From the NCBI GenBank assembly GCA_030446545.1, contig JAUJNB010000005.1, forward strand, positions 65,519-129,518: a stretch of DNA of 64,000 nt. The letters run 5' to 3'. Source of the DNA: Acidimicrobiales bacterium (lineage in GTDB: Bacteria; Actinomycetota; Acidimicrobiia; Acidimicrobiales; CADCSY01). This document shows, in pieces, positions 19,569-28,140 of this stretch (position 1 is its first letter; each line of letters starts with the position of its first letter). The position numbers were made by a program, and so were the translations under genes. Below the pieces are notes generated by a model, which worked only from the letters and a program-made list of their open reading frames with translations, did no database searches and was not told the origin of the DNA.

Positions 19569-19669
19569 TCAGACGGCCCACGGGAGGTTGGCCAGGATGG
19601 AGTCGTCGGCCGGAACGAGCGAGGCCCGGTCGACAGTTGCCTGAGCGGCGATAGGCGGTCGAAGGGGTC
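19569..19669 (-). pseudogene. C-terminal remnant of a PIN-domain (VapC-like) toxin
   Basis: On the minus strand DPFDRL in one frame continues, after one missing base near 19650, as IAAQATVDRASLVPADD and then SILANLPWAV with a TGA at 19569. This is the C-terminal PIN signature of VapC toxins (HxDPFDRxLxAQA, then LVTAD). The upstream two thirds of a toxin are not present: the polyprenyl synthase gene starts on the other strand within 150 bases. The rest of the 335-base gap (19481-19815) shows no other gene. Confidence 0.5.
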
Positions 19670-19815
19670 GCGGCCCGGGCCATGCTCGCCGCCGCCCGGG
19701 CCACGGCCGCCAGGGGGGCGTGGGAGCGCTGCGGCACTGACGCCGGGACACGTCAGCGCACGCCCCGGCCGGCCCGCACTGCGGGTAGGCCGCCCTCCCC
19801 GGCTACCGTGGCCCG

Positions 19816-20796
19816 GTGGCTGCGCTCGCCCCACTCCTCCATCTCCCGGGCATGGCCGAGGAGCTTGCCCGGGTCGAGGACGGCCTGCGGGCCGCGGTGG
19901 TGACCGCCGACCCGTTCCTCACCGAGATGACCACCCATCTGGTGGCTGCCGGCGGCAAGCGCTGGCGCCCGGCCCTGGCCGTGGCCGCGGGGAGCTGCGC
20001 CACTGGTGACGGCCCCGTGAGCGACGACGTGGTGCTCGGTGGCGTCGCCGTCGAGTTGGTCCACCTCGGATCGCTCTACCACGACGACGTCATGGACGAG
20101 GCCGCCACCCGCCGGGGGGTCGAGTCGGTGAACGCACGCTGGGGGAACCTGCGGGCCATCCTCGCCGGCGACTTCCTCCTGGCCAAGGCCTCCGAGATCG
20201 CCGCCTCCCTCGGCACCGAGGTGGCCGCCCTGCTCGCCGCCACCATCGGCGACATGTGCGCCGGCCAGGTCCGGGAGCTGCAGACGGCCTACAACGCCGG
20301 TCGCGACGAACAGCAGTACCTGGCGGCCATCGACGGCAAGACGGCGTCGTTGTCGGCTGCGGCCTGTCGCATCGGCGCCCTGGTGGCCGGGCTGGCCCGA
20401 CCCCAGGTCGACGCCCTCACCACCTTCGGGCAGCGCTTCGGGATGGCCTTCCAGATCGTCGACGACGTCCTCGACGTGGTGGCCACCGACGAGCAACTGG
20501 GCAAGCCGGCCGGCAACGACCTGGCCGAGGGCGTCTACACCCTGCCCGTCATCCGGGCCCTGGCCGAGCCCGGCGGCGCCCCCGAGCTGGCCCGGCTGCT
20601 GGGGCGGCCCCTGGGGCCGGCCGAGATCTCCCAGGCCCGGTCCCTGGTCCAGGCCGACGGGGCCGTGGCCGGCGCCCTGGTGGTCGCTGATCACTACTGC
20701 CAGGAGGCCATCGCCAGCCTGGCCGGCCTGGACTGCTCCGGTGCCGACGACCTGGTGAGCACGGCCCGGACCCTGCTGGAGACCGTCCCCGCCTGA
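19816..20796 (+). CDS. trans-polyprenyl diphosphate synthase
   Basis: A 326-residue all-helical isoprenyl synthase. The first Asp-rich motif is HDDVMDEA, the second is DDVLD near residue 217, with GGKRWRP binding IPP diphosphate and GDFLLAKA. It condenses IPP onto an allylic diphosphate to make the long chain for menaquinone or a similar lipid; product length cannot be read from sequence with certainty. The start is GTG 19816. It lies immediately upstream of a two-component system on the same strand. Confidence 0.93.
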   Translation: MAALAPLLHLPGMAEELARVEDGLRAAVVTADPFLTEMTTHLVAAGGKRWRPALAVAAGSCATGDGPVSDDVVLGGVAVELVHLGSLYHDDVMDEAATRRGVESVNARWGNLRAILAGDFLLAKASEIAASLGTEVAALLAATIGDMCAGQVRELQTAYNAGRDEQQYLAAIDGKTASLSAAACRIGALVAGLARPQVDALTTFGQRFGMAFQIVDDVLDVVATDEQLGKPAGNDLAEGVYTLPVIRALAEPGGAPELARLLGRPLGPAEISQARSLVQADGAVAGALVVADHYCQEAIASLAGLDCSGADDLVSTARTLLETVPA

Positions 20797-20920
20797 CCCC
20801 TGCGGCCGTGGCGGCCCCGACGGGGTTGGCGGTGGCTCGGCGGCGGCCGCGTAGCATTAGGGGATCGAACGGGGACTGCTGGCCGGGCTGGCCGCCTTCC
20901 GCTGGGCGGCGTGGGTCTGG

Positions 20921-21961
20921 ATGGTGGCGGTCCTGGTCGTGTCCCGGGACGACCTGGATCGACCGGTGGTGGCGATCGGCCTCGTGGCCCTGGCCCTGGT
21001 CGTCACCGCCGTGGCCGGGTCCCAGGTGCGTCGCGACCCGACCCTGCTCCTCACCCCCGTGGCCGTCATCGCGGAGTTGGCCGTGGGAGCGGCCCTGGTC
21101 CTCGGCAGCGGTTTGGCCTACGGCGAGGGTCATGCCTTTGCCGCCGGCTCGCAGTCCCTCGGCTCGGCCTGGCCCCTCGCCGGTGTCCTTTCGGCCGGCC
21201 TGGCCCTCGGTGGCGCGGCCGGGGTCACCGCCGGGGTCGGCATGGGGATCAGCCGTCTGGGCGGCGCGGTGGCGGGTGGGGTGCCCGGGGGGTGGGACGG
21301 CGGCCGGGTCCTGTCGATCGTCTCCACCACCGTGCTGTACTCCCTGGCCGGCGGGGCGGCCGGGTTCGCGGCCGAGCGGGCCCGGCGGGCCGAGCAGCAG
21401 ATCAGCCGGTCCCGGGCCCGGGAGGAGGTGGCCCGCCACCTCCACGACGGAGTGCTGCAGACCCTGGCCGTGGTGCAGCGTCGGGCCACCGACGTCGACC
21501 TGGCCCGCCTGGCCCGCCAGCAGGAGCGGGCCCTGCGGGCCTACCTGGCCGGTGACCTCGACGACGGCGACGAAGACCTGGCCGCCGCCCTACGGCGGGT
21601 GGGGGCGTGGTGCGAGGACGCCCATGGTGTACGCACCCAGGTGGTGGTGGCCGGGGAGGTGCCCCGCCTGGACCCGGAGGTGCACGATGCCCTCGTAGGG
21701 GCGGTCACCGAGGCGCTGGCCAACGCGGGCAAGCACAGCGGCGCAGCTCAGGTGACCGTCTACCTCGAGCGGGGTGACGACGGTGGGGTCTTCTGCTCGG
21801 TCAAGGACGACGGCGCCGGCTTCGACCCCGACACGGTGGTCGAGGGCGTGGGTCTGCCCCGCTCCATCCGGGGCCGGGTGTCCGAGGCCGGCGGGCGGGT
21901 CGAGATCGCCAGCCGCCCGGGACGGGGGACCGAGGTTCGCATCTGGGTGGCCCGCCGATGA
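20921..21961 (+). CDS. membrane sensor histidine kinase (NarL/DesK type)
   Basis: A sensor kinase of 346 residues from ATG 20921. The N-terminal part has about four to five membrane helices; the HisKA_3 box is EEVARHLHDGVLQTLAVVQRR and the C-terminal HATPase has NAGKHSGAA and KDDGAGFDP. The hydrophobic frame continues upstream without a break to 20861 (GLLAGLAAFRWAAWVW), like the first helix of this kinase family, but contains no ATG, GTG or TTG before a TAG at 20858. The true start may be non-standard, or a base may be wrong. It overlaps its response regulator by four bases (ATGA). Confidence 0.92.
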   Translation: MVAVLVVSRDDLDRPVVAIGLVALALVVTAVAGSQVRRDPTLLLTPVAVIAELAVGAALVLGSGLAYGEGHAFAAGSQSLGSAWPLAGVLSAGLALGGAAGVTAGVGMGISRLGGAVAGGVPGGWDGGRVLSIVSTTVLYSLAGGAAGFAAERARRAEQQISRSRAREEVARHLHDGVLQTLAVVQRRATDVDLARLARQQERALRAYLAGDLDDGDEDLAAALRRVGAWCEDAHGVRTQVVVAGEVPRLDPEVHDALVGAVTEALANAGKHSGAAQVTVYLERGDDGGVFCSVKDDGAGFDPDTVVEGVGLPRSIRGRVSEAGGRVEIASRPGRGTEVRIWVARR

Positions 21962-22590
21962 GCCCGCAGGTCCACACCTGGAAGGTGGTGCTGGCCGACG
22001 ACCACGCCATCTGGCGCGACGGCGTGCGGGTCGACCTGGGTGAGGACTTCCGGGTGGTGGGCGAAGCCGCCGACGCACCCGCGGCCATCGAGGTCATCGG
22101 CCGGACCCGGCCCGATCTGGTGGTGTGCGACCTGGCCATGCCCGGCGGAGGTGGCCTGGCCGTGGCCAAGGCGTGCGCCGAGTTCACCCGCCTCGTCATG
22201 CTCACCGTCTCCGAGGCCGAGCGCGACCTCCTCGACGCCGTGGCCGCCGGGGCCGTCGGCTACCTGGTCAAGTCCACGCCACCGGCGGAGCTGCGGGCCG
22301 GTCTGCGCCGAGCCGCCCAGGGCGAGCCCGTCTTCAGCCCGTCGCTGGCCGCCCTGGTGCTGGGCGAGTTCCGGCGCCTGGCCAAGGGGTCAGGAGCGTC
22401 GCCCCTGTCGGACCGGGAGCGGGAGGTGCTCCAGCACGTGGCCCGGGGCCACACCTACCGGGAGATCGGCGAGACCCTCTACATCGCCGAGAAGACGGTG
22501 GAGAACCACGTCCGCAACATCCTGGGCAAGCTCCACCTCAACCGCAAGCACGAGCTCATGCGCTACGCCCTGGAGCACGGCATCGAGTAG
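21958..22590 (+). CDS. LuxR-family response regulator
   Basis: A 210-residue NarL-type regulator. The receiver domain (residues 8-125) has the acidic pair in VVLADDHAIWRDG, the phospho-acceptor Asp in DLVVCDLAMPGGGG and the conserved Lys in GYLVKSTPP. The C-terminal LuxR helix-turn-helix (about 145-205) reads LSDREREVLQHVARGHTYREIG and KTVENHVRNILGKLHL. It is the cognate partner of the overlapping kinase gene. Target genes are unknown. Confidence 0.95.
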   Translation: MSPQVHTWKVVLADDHAIWRDGVRVDLGEDFRVVGEAADAPAAIEVIGRTRPDLVVCDLAMPGGGGLAVAKACAEFTRLVMLTVSEAERDLLDAVAAGAVGYLVKSTPPAELRAGLRRAAQGEPVFSPSLAALVLGEFRRLAKGSGASPLSDREREVLQHVARGHTYREIGETLYIAEKTVENHVRNILGKLHLNRKHELMRYALEHGIE

Positions 22591-22607
22591 ACCCCCCGGA
22601 GTCGAGC

Positions 22608-22637
22608 CCCCAGCGTGCAGGCAGAACTGCGCTGGGG
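22608..22637. terminator. bidirectional hairpin between convergent genes
   Basis: Arms CCCCAGCG (22608-22615) and CGCTGGGG (22630-22637) pair perfectly, with a further CAG/CTG pairing inside the loop. GTCGAG/CTCGAC and a second C-run/G-run lie outside it. It stands between the convergent response-regulator and NmrA genes and probably ends both transcripts. No U-tract is visible. Confidence 0.5.
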
Positions 22638-22676
22638 AGAACCGGTACTGGGGGTCCTCGACAGAGCCGGCGTGGC

Positions 22677-23507
22677 TCAGGAACGGGCGAGCAGCTGGTG
22701 GAGGCTCATCGGAGGATGGCCGGCGAGGCGCTCGACGGCGTCGCTGAGACCTGCCGTTTGACCGGCGGCTATCGCCAGGTAGGTGCTGACCCAGCCTTCG
22801 AGCTCCCAGTCAGGAGCCCCGTACGAGGCGCGGGACGCGTAGGCCTGCTCCAAGGTCTGCTCCTCGTAGGTCACCGCACGCTCGGTCACCGCCGTCAACT
22901 GCGCCGCTGCCTCGGTGAGAGACAGCTCCTCCGGACCGGTGAGATCGTAGGTCGCGCCAGCGTGGACATCGGGGTCGAGCAGCACGGCCGAGGTGGCATC
23001 GGCGATGTCGTCCAGCGCCACCGCCGAGATGCGTCCGTCTCCCGCTGGGCCCCGGATCACCCCATCGGGACCGGCGATGAAGGGCAGGAGATCGAGGTAG
23101 AGATTGTTGCGCAGGAAGGTGAATCCGAGCCCGCTCGCTCGGATGTACTGCTCGGTTGCCCAGTGGTCACGAGCGAAGGTGAACACGGCGTCGGCGGCGG
23201 CGCCGTAGAACGACGTATAGACCACGTGACGTACGCCGGACGAGGCGGCGGCGTCGACGAAGATCCGGTGGTGGGCGACACGCTCGGCGGACTCACGCGC
23301 CGACACCATGAGCAAGGTCTCGACGCCTTCCAGCGCCCGGACAGAGGCGGGGCCGTCGTCGTAGTGGGTGACGGCGACCTCGGCCAGGCGAAGATCCGGG
23401 GCTGCGTCGGGTTGTCGGACGATGAGGCGCTGAGGACATCCGACCTGGGCGAGTCGGCGAGCGACTCTCCCACCGAGGCGGCCCGATGCTCCGGTCACGG
23501 CGATCAC
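22677..23507 (-). CDS. NmrA-like NAD(P)-binding protein
   Basis: A 276-residue Rossmann-fold protein of the atypical short-chain dehydrogenase group. It starts MIAVTGASGRLGGRVARRL (GxxGxxG dinucleotide site) from a GTG, has FTFLRNNLYLDLL and DDIADATSAVLLDP, and ends in a small helical substrate lid. Relatives include quinone reductase QorB/QOR2 and NmrA-type redox sensors. There is no YxxxK pair in the usual place, in line with that group. Substrate unknown. Confidence 0.88.
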   Translation of the reverse strand: MIAVTGASGRLGGRVARRLAQVGCPQRLIVRQPDAAPDLRLAEVAVTHYDDGPASVRALEGVETLLMVSARESAERVAHHRIFVDAAASSGVRHVVYTSFYGAAADAVFTFARDHWATEQYIRASGLGFTFLRNNLYLDLLPFIAGPDGVIRGPAGDGRISAVALDDIADATSAVLLDPDVHAGATYDLTGPEELSLTEAAAQLTAVTERAVTYEEQTLEQAYASRASYGAPDWELEGWVSTYLAIAAGQTAGLSDAVERLAGHPPMSLHQLLARS

Positions 23508-23567
23508 CGGAGCGGGTACCGGGACGACGCCATGCTCGCCGAACGATGAACGTGATCAGGACTTTCT

Positions 23568-23601
23568 GGGCACCGGCAGTCGCTCGAACGTACCGGTGCC
23601 C
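23568..23601 (-). terminator. hairpin downstream of the HU gene
   Basis: Nine-base arms GGGCACCGG (23568-23576) and CCGGTGCCC (23593-23601) form a strong stem with a 16-base loop, about 70 bases beyond the HU stop codon on the minus strand. There is no T-run after it. It probably separates HU from the NmrA-like gene. Confidence 0.45.
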
Positions 23602-23670
23602 ACTGGCCGTGGCCCGCCCGGTGGACCGGGCATCGTGGTTGAGGAAGAGCCGGACCGCCCCGGGTACCCC

Positions 23671-24105
23671 TCAGCTCTTGGCCGCGGCCTTCTTGGCCGC
23701 GGCCTTCTTCGCAGCCGCCTTCTTGGCCGGGGCCTTCTTGGCCGGGGCCTTCTTGGCCGGGGCCTCCGATGTGCTTCCACCTGCCGGGGGCGGGGACCAC
23801 ACGCCCCGAGCCAGCTTGGGGGCCTGGCGAGGGATCATGACCGAGTCCTTGAACGCCTTGAGCGGGGTGATCCTCGCCTTTTTCGAGGCCTTGATGCGTA
23901 TGGGTGCGCCCGTGGCCGGGTTGCGCCCGGCGCGTGCCGGGCGGTCGACCTTGGCGAACTTGGCGAACCCGCTGATGCTGACCGGCTCCCCCTTGGCCAC
24001 GACCGCGGTGATGACCTCGGTGAGGGCGCGCAAGGTGGCGTCGACCTGCTTCGCTTCCAGCTCTCCGTGTGCGGCCACCACATTGACCAGCTCTCGTCGG
24101 TTCAC
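23671..24105 (-). CDS. HU-type nucleoid protein with lysine-rich tail (HupB-like)
   Basis: A 144-residue histone-like protein. Residues 1-90 are the HU/IHF fold, with NRRELVNVVAAHGELEAKQV, the DNA-binding arm GRNPATGAPIRIKASKKARI and a Pro at its tip. Residues 110-144 are a basic tail of repeated (A/P)AKKA units, like the tail of mycobacterial HupB, which binds and bundles DNA. The gene starts with GTG 24105, preceded by GGGAGG. The tail is encoded by an imperfect 15-base repeat. Confidence 0.93.
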   Translation of the reverse strand: MNRRELVNVVAAHGELEAKQVDATLRALTEVITAVVAKGEPVSISGFAKFAKVDRPARAGRNPATGAPIRIKASKKARITPLKAFKDSVMIPRQAPKLARGVWSPPPAGGSTSEAPAKKAPAKKAPAKKAAAKKAAAKKAAAKS

Positions 24106-24337
24106 TTCATGCCTCCCAATCGAGTCGATGTCCTTTTGACCAACACAGTGTGGCCGTCAGGCGCCGAAGAGTCGGGGATATCACCCGATGCGGATGATAT
24201 GGGACGGCCGATGAGGCCTCGGCGTGGCCCCAGTGGGTGTCGGGGAAGCAGTCGCCAGTCTCCAGGAAACGCTGGCGCAGTTCTGGGTCGATGCGGGAGG
24301 CAGCGGCGGGGATAGCGCCGGGCGGCGGGGGAGCGCC
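24106..24337. other. gap between HU and HAD genes
   Basis: This 232-base gap should contain the HU promoter at its left end, next to the AT-richer stretch around 24130-24200 (for example TTTTGACC and GATGATATGG). On the minus strand the frame after the HAD stop stays open for about 85 codons with high third-position GC (peptide words RIDPELRQRFLETGD and FPDTHWGHAEA), but it has no plausible start and I recognise no family. Confidence 0.4.
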
Positions 24338-25000
24338 CTACGATGCGATCAGCTTGCCCAGCCTGCTCTCGTCCAGGCGGGCGAGAAGCTCGGCCACGTC
24401 TTCGTAGACCTCGACAGCTCCCGCCTCCTCCAGCTGCACGCGCGTGGCACCTCCCGTGAGCACACCGACGACTTCGAGATCGAGCTCGCCGGCCGCCTCC
24501 ACGTCCCAGGGCGTGTCGCCCACGACGAGTGTCCGGGCGGGGTCGAGACCGGCCTTCTTCATGGCCGCCTCGAAGATGTCCGGGGACGGCTTGCTGTGCT
24601 CGACTTCACCCTTGGACACCGTCTCCTCGATGGCATCATCGGCTCCGATGGCCTCTCGGAGCCGCTCGAGGTCCTTCTCGTCCGCCGACGAGGCCAGGAG
24701 GACCCGAGCCCCCCGTCGGGCCAGCTCCCTCAAGAACTCCGCCGCCTGCGGGAACGCCTTGATCTCGTCCTTGAACGGCTCGTAGTGGCGGGAGTGGGCG
24801 TCGCTGGCCTCCTCGCTCTCCCGTCCGATGAGGCGGTGTACCAGCTGGTCGGAGCCCATGCCGATCATGGGATGGATCCTGCTCATGGGCACCTCCTCAC
24901 CGATGTCCTGGAAGGCCCGCCACCAGGCCACGACGTGGAAGTAGTTGCTGTCGACGAGGGTGCCGTCGACGTCGACCAGGACAGAGGGGCGTTTTGACAT
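24338..25000 (-). CDS. HAD-superfamily hydrolase (phosphoglycolate phosphatase-like)
   Basis: A 220-residue HAD hydrolase with the nucleophile motif VDVDGTLVDS (Asp10 and Asp12), a helical cap, motif II ASSADE, the catalytic Lys in HSKPSPDIFEAA and motif IV VVGDTPWDVEAA. It belongs to the beta-phosphoglucomutase/phosphoglycolate phosphatase group; the substrate cannot be told. It lies 52 bases after lysS on the same strand and may be the last gene of the long vitamin operon. Confidence 0.92.
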   Translation of the reverse strand: MSKRPSVLVDVDGTLVDSNYFHVVAWWRAFQDIGEEVPMSRIHPMIGMGSDQLVHRLIGRESEEASDAHSRHYEPFKDEIKAFPQAAEFLRELARRGARVLLASSADEKDLERLREAIGADDAIEETVSKGEVEHSKPSPDIFEAAMKKAGLDPARTLVVGDTPWDVEAAGELDLEVVGVLTGGATRVQLEEAGAVEVYEDVAELLARLDESRLGKLIAS

Positions 25001-25052
25001 CGCCCCGCCCTACCCCCTGGAGGCGGTGGGTATCTCCGGTCCGGCGAAACCG

Positions 25053-26459
25053 CTACTCGGTCTGCTCGGGGCGCAGGGTGGGGAAGAGGATGACGTCGCG
25101 GATGGTGGTGGTGCCGGTGAGCAGCATGACCAGGCGGTCCATGCCGATGCCCAGGCCACCGGTGGGAGGCAGGCCGTACTCCAGCGCCCGGAGGTAGTCC
25201 TCGTCCACCACCATGGCCTCGGCGTCGCCTCCGGCCCGCTGCGCCGCCTGTTCCGCGAAGCGCCGCCGCTGCTCGTCGGGGTCGGCCAACTCCGAGAAGG
25301 CGTTGGCCAGCTCGCGGCCGGCCACGATGGCTTCGAAGCGCTCGACCATCCCCGGCTCGCTGCGGTGGTCCCGGGCCAGGGGCGACACCTCCTGGGGGTA
25401 GTCGCACACGAACACCGGCCCCCACAGCTGGGCCTCGGTGGTCTTCTCGTAGAGCTCGAGCACCAGCTTTCCCGGTCCCCAAGCCGTCTCCACGACGACG
25501 CCGTGGGTCTCGCACACCCGGCGCAACTCCTCGAGCGGGGTGGCCAGGCTGACCCGGACGCCGGTGTGCTCCTCGATCAGCTCGACCATGGTGGCCCGTC
25601 GCCACGGCGGGGTGAGGTCGAGGGCCCGGCCGTCGTAGGTCAACACGGTGGTCCCACACACCTCGATGGCCAGGTGGGCCACCAGCTCCTCCACCAGGGC
25701 CATGACGTCGGTGTAGTCGGCGTAGGCCTGGTAGAGCTCCAGCATGGTGAACTCGGGGTTGTGCCGGGTCGACAGGCCCTCGTTGCGAAAGACCCGGGCC
25801 AGTTCGAACACCCGCTCCAGGCCCCCCACGACCAGGCGCTTCAGGTAGAGCTCGGGAGCGATGCGCAGGTAGAGGTCGATATCCAGGGCCTGGTGATGGG
25901 TGGTGAAGGGACGGGCCGTCGCCCCTCCTGGGATGGGGTGGAACACCGGAGTCTCCACCTCCACGAAGCCCCGGTCCTCCAGCCAACGCCGGGTGAGGCT
26001 GAGCACCCGGGCCCGGGTCAGTGCCGTGGCGCGTGCCTCTTCGGAGACCCACAGGTCGAGGTAGCGCTGACGGTAGCGGGTGTCGACGTCGGCCAGGCCG
26101 TGCCACTTGTCGGGGAACGACCGCCGGGTGGCGGCCAGGAGCTCCCAGGTGTCGACCCGCACGCTCAGCTCCCCCCGCCGGGTGGTCATGACTTCACCCG
26201 TGACCCCGACCCAGTCGCCGATGGACAGGGCTGCGAAGTCGTCGAAGCGAGGAGTGGAGGCCGAAGGGGCGAAGAGCTGGACCCGACCGCTGCTGTCCTG
26301 GAGGGTGGCAAAGGCCAGCTTGCCCTGGACCCGGCGCAGCATGACCCGTCCGGCCACGGCCACCACCTGGGTGGTCTCGGTGCCCGGCTCGAGGTGGGCG
26401 AACTCTTCGGAGAGCGACGCCGCCGTGCGCGTGACGTCGAAGTGGTAGGGGATGGTCAC
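25053..26459 (-). CDS. lysS: lysyl-tRNA synthetase, class II
   Basis: Charges tRNA-Lys. The 468-residue protein has an N-terminal OB-fold tRNA-anticodon domain (VAVAGRVMLRRVQGKLAFATLQD) and a class II catalytic core with motif 1 around RARVLSLTRRWLEDRGFVEVETPV, motif 2 FRNEGLSTRHNPEFT and motif 3 GLGIGMDRLVMLL. It is slightly shorter than the roughly 500-residue norm because the N-terminal extension is short. The GTG start at 26459 shares four bases with the coaX stop (GTGA). Confidence 0.97.
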   Translation of the reverse strand: MTIPYHFDVTRTAASLSEEFAHLEPGTETTQVVAVAGRVMLRRVQGKLAFATLQDSSGRVQLFAPSASTPRFDDFAALSIGDWVGVTGEVMTTRRGELSVRVDTWELLAATRRSFPDKWHGLADVDTRYRQRYLDLWVSEEARATALTRARVLSLTRRWLEDRGFVEVETPVFHPIPGGATARPFTTHHQALDIDLYLRIAPELYLKRLVVGGLERVFELARVFRNEGLSTRHNPEFTMLELYQAYADYTDVMALVEELVAHLAIEVCGTTVLTYDGRALDLTPPWRRATMVELIEEHTGVRVSLATPLEELRRVCETHGVVVETAWGPGKLVLELYEKTTEAQLWGPVFVCDYPQEVSPLARDHRSEPGMVERFEAIVAGRELANAFSELADPDEQRRRFAEQAAQRAGGDAEAMVVDEDYLRALEYGLPPTGGLGIGMDRLVMLLTGTTTIRDVILFPTLRPEQTE

Positions 26460-27256
26460 CGGCAGGTGTTCCTCTCGTAGACGAGCCTCAGGCCGTGCAG
26501 GGTCAGCCAGGGCTCGAGATGCTGCACCCTGCGCGTCAACGGCGCCACCAGGTTGCTCAGGCCGCCGGTGGCCACCACGGTGGGTTCCCCCATTTCGGCC
26601 TCCATGCGGGCGACCATGCCGTCGACGAGGACGGCGGTGCCGTGGAGGGTCCCCGACTGGATGGCCGATTCGGTGCTGGTGCCGATCACCTGGCGGGGCG
26701 CCACCAGCTCCACCCGTCGCAGCAGGGCGGCGTGGGAGTACAGGGCGTCGAGGGCGATCTCCACCCCCGGGACGATGGCGCCCCCCAGGTACTCGCCGCC
26801 GGCGGAGATGGCGTCGAGGGTGGTGGCGGTGCCGAAGTCGACCACCACGAGTGGAGCCGGATAGCGGTCGAGGGCCCCCACCGCGTTGGCGATGCGGTCG
26901 GCCCCCACCTCCCGGGGGTTCTCGTAGCGGATGGGCACGCCCGTGCGGGTTCCGGGGCCGATGACCACCGGCGCCAGGTGGAGGTGGCGGTCGCACAGCG
27001 CCCGCAGGGCGGCCGTGACCCGGGGCACCCCCGAGCACACGGCCACGCCGGTGACGTCGGTGTCGAGGCGCACACCACGCTGGGCCAGGAGCTGGCCGAG
27101 GACCAGGGCCAACTCGTCGGAGGTGCGGGACGCCTCAGTGGAGAGACGCCAGTGATCGGCCAGATCGACGACGTCACCGTCCTCGTGGCGAGGGGGACCG
27201 TGACCGAACAGGCCCACCACGGTCTCGGTGTTGCCCACGTCGACCGCCAGCAGCAT
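26456..27256 (-). CDS. coaX: type III pantothenate kinase
   Basis: First step of CoA synthesis: phosphorylates pantothenate, made by the PanC in this operon. The 266-residue ASKHA-fold protein shows MLLAVDVGNTETVVGLF (phosphate loop with Asp6), GADRIANAVGA, VVVDFGTATTLDAI and VVATGGLSNLV. Type III kinases are not inhibited by CoA and need a monovalent cation, as known for the family. It overlaps nadC and lysS by three to four bases. Confidence 0.96.
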   Translation of the reverse strand: MLLAVDVGNTETVVGLFGHGPPRHEDGDVVDLADHWRLSTEASRTSDELALVLGQLLAQRGVRLDTDVTGVAVCSGVPRVTAALRALCDRHLHLAPVVIGPGTRTGVPIRYENPREVGADRIANAVGALDRYPAPLVVVDFGTATTLDAISAGGEYLGGAIVPGVEIALDALYSHAALLRRVELVAPRQVIGTSTESAIQSGTLHGTAVLVDGMVARMEAEMGEPTVVATGGLSNLVAPLTRRVQHLEPWLTLHGLRLVYERNTCR

Positions 27257-28140
27257 CAGGTCCCGCCGCCGGGGGTCCGAGCGTCGAGGTGGTGGTGAAC
27301 GTCGAGACCGAGGTCGAGGGCCGGGGCCGAGTGGGTGAGGGCACCCACCGAGATGAGGTCGGCGCCCGTGGCCGCGTAGGCCGCCACCGTCTCCAGGGTG
27401 ACCCCACCCGAGACCTCCAGGAGGGGTCGTCGGGCCGGGCCCCGCTCGTCCACGGCCCGGGCCACCTGGCCGGGCGTCATGTTGTCGAGCAGGACGAGGT
27501 CGGCCCCGGCCGCAACGGCCTGGCCCACCTGGTCGAGCCGGTCGGCCTCCACCTCGACGGTGCGTCCGGGCCAGCGGTCCCGGGCCGCGTCGACGGCGTC
27601 GGCGATGCCCAGGCCGGCCAGGTGGTTGTCCTTGAGCAACACCCACTCGCTCAGGTTGCCCCGGTGGTTGGCCCCCCCGCCGGCGCGCACCGCCGCCTTC
27701 TCCAGGGCCCGCAGACCGGGGGTGGTCTTGCGGGTGTCCCAGATGCGCGCCGGGCCGCCAGTGGCGGCGGCGTCGACGTAGGCCCGGGTCAAGGTGGCGA
27801 TGCCCGAGAGGTGGCAGAGGAAGTTCAGGGCGGTCCGCTCGGCAGTCAGCATCGCCGCCAGCGGACCTCGTACCCGGGCCACCACGTGACCGCGAGCCAC
27901 CGGGCTCCCGTCGTCGAGCAGCCACGTCACCTCGATGGAGGGGTCGACCCGGGCGAAGGCCTCCACCGCGCAGCGTCGTCCGGCCACGACGCCGTCGGCT
28001 CGGCTCACGATGGCGGCGTCTCCGTACGCCTCGGGAGGCAGGAGGGCGGCGGTCAGGTCGCCCAGCGGCTCGAGGTCCTCGGTCAGGGCCCGGCCCACGG
28101 CATCTTGCACCGCGGTGTCGGGCGGGTGGACCACGCTCAC
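27256..28140 (-). CDS. nadC: quinolinate phosphoribosyltransferase
   Basis: Makes nicotinate mononucleotide from quinolinate and PRPP in NAD synthesis. The 294 residues include the conserved TAERTALNFLCHLSGIAT, DTRKTTPGLRALEK and VLLKDNHL motifs, and an end rich in glycines (EVSGGVTLETVAAYAATGADLISVGALTHS) typical of the barrel domain. It lies directly after nadB with a four-base overlap. nadA is not in this window. Confidence 0.97.
   Translation of the reverse strand: MSVVHPPDTAVQDAVGRALTEDLEPLGDLTAALLPPEAYGDAAIVSRADGVVAGRRCAVEAFARVDPSIEVTWLLDDGSPVARGHVVARVRGPLAAMLTAERTALNFLCHLSGIATLTRAYVDAAATGGPARIWDTRKTTPGLRALEKAAVRAGGGANHRGNLSEWVLLKDNHLAGLGIADAVDAARDRWPGRTVEVEADRLDQVGQAVAAGADLVLLDNMTPGQVARAVDERGPARRPLLEVSGGVTLETVAAYAATGADLISVGALTHSAPALDLGLDVHHHLDARTPGGGT

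Noticed and set aside
24224-24337. Plus-strand reading frame in the HU-HAD gap as a gene
   Set aside because: It continues antisense through the HAD gene, has weak third-position GC and no recognised motif.
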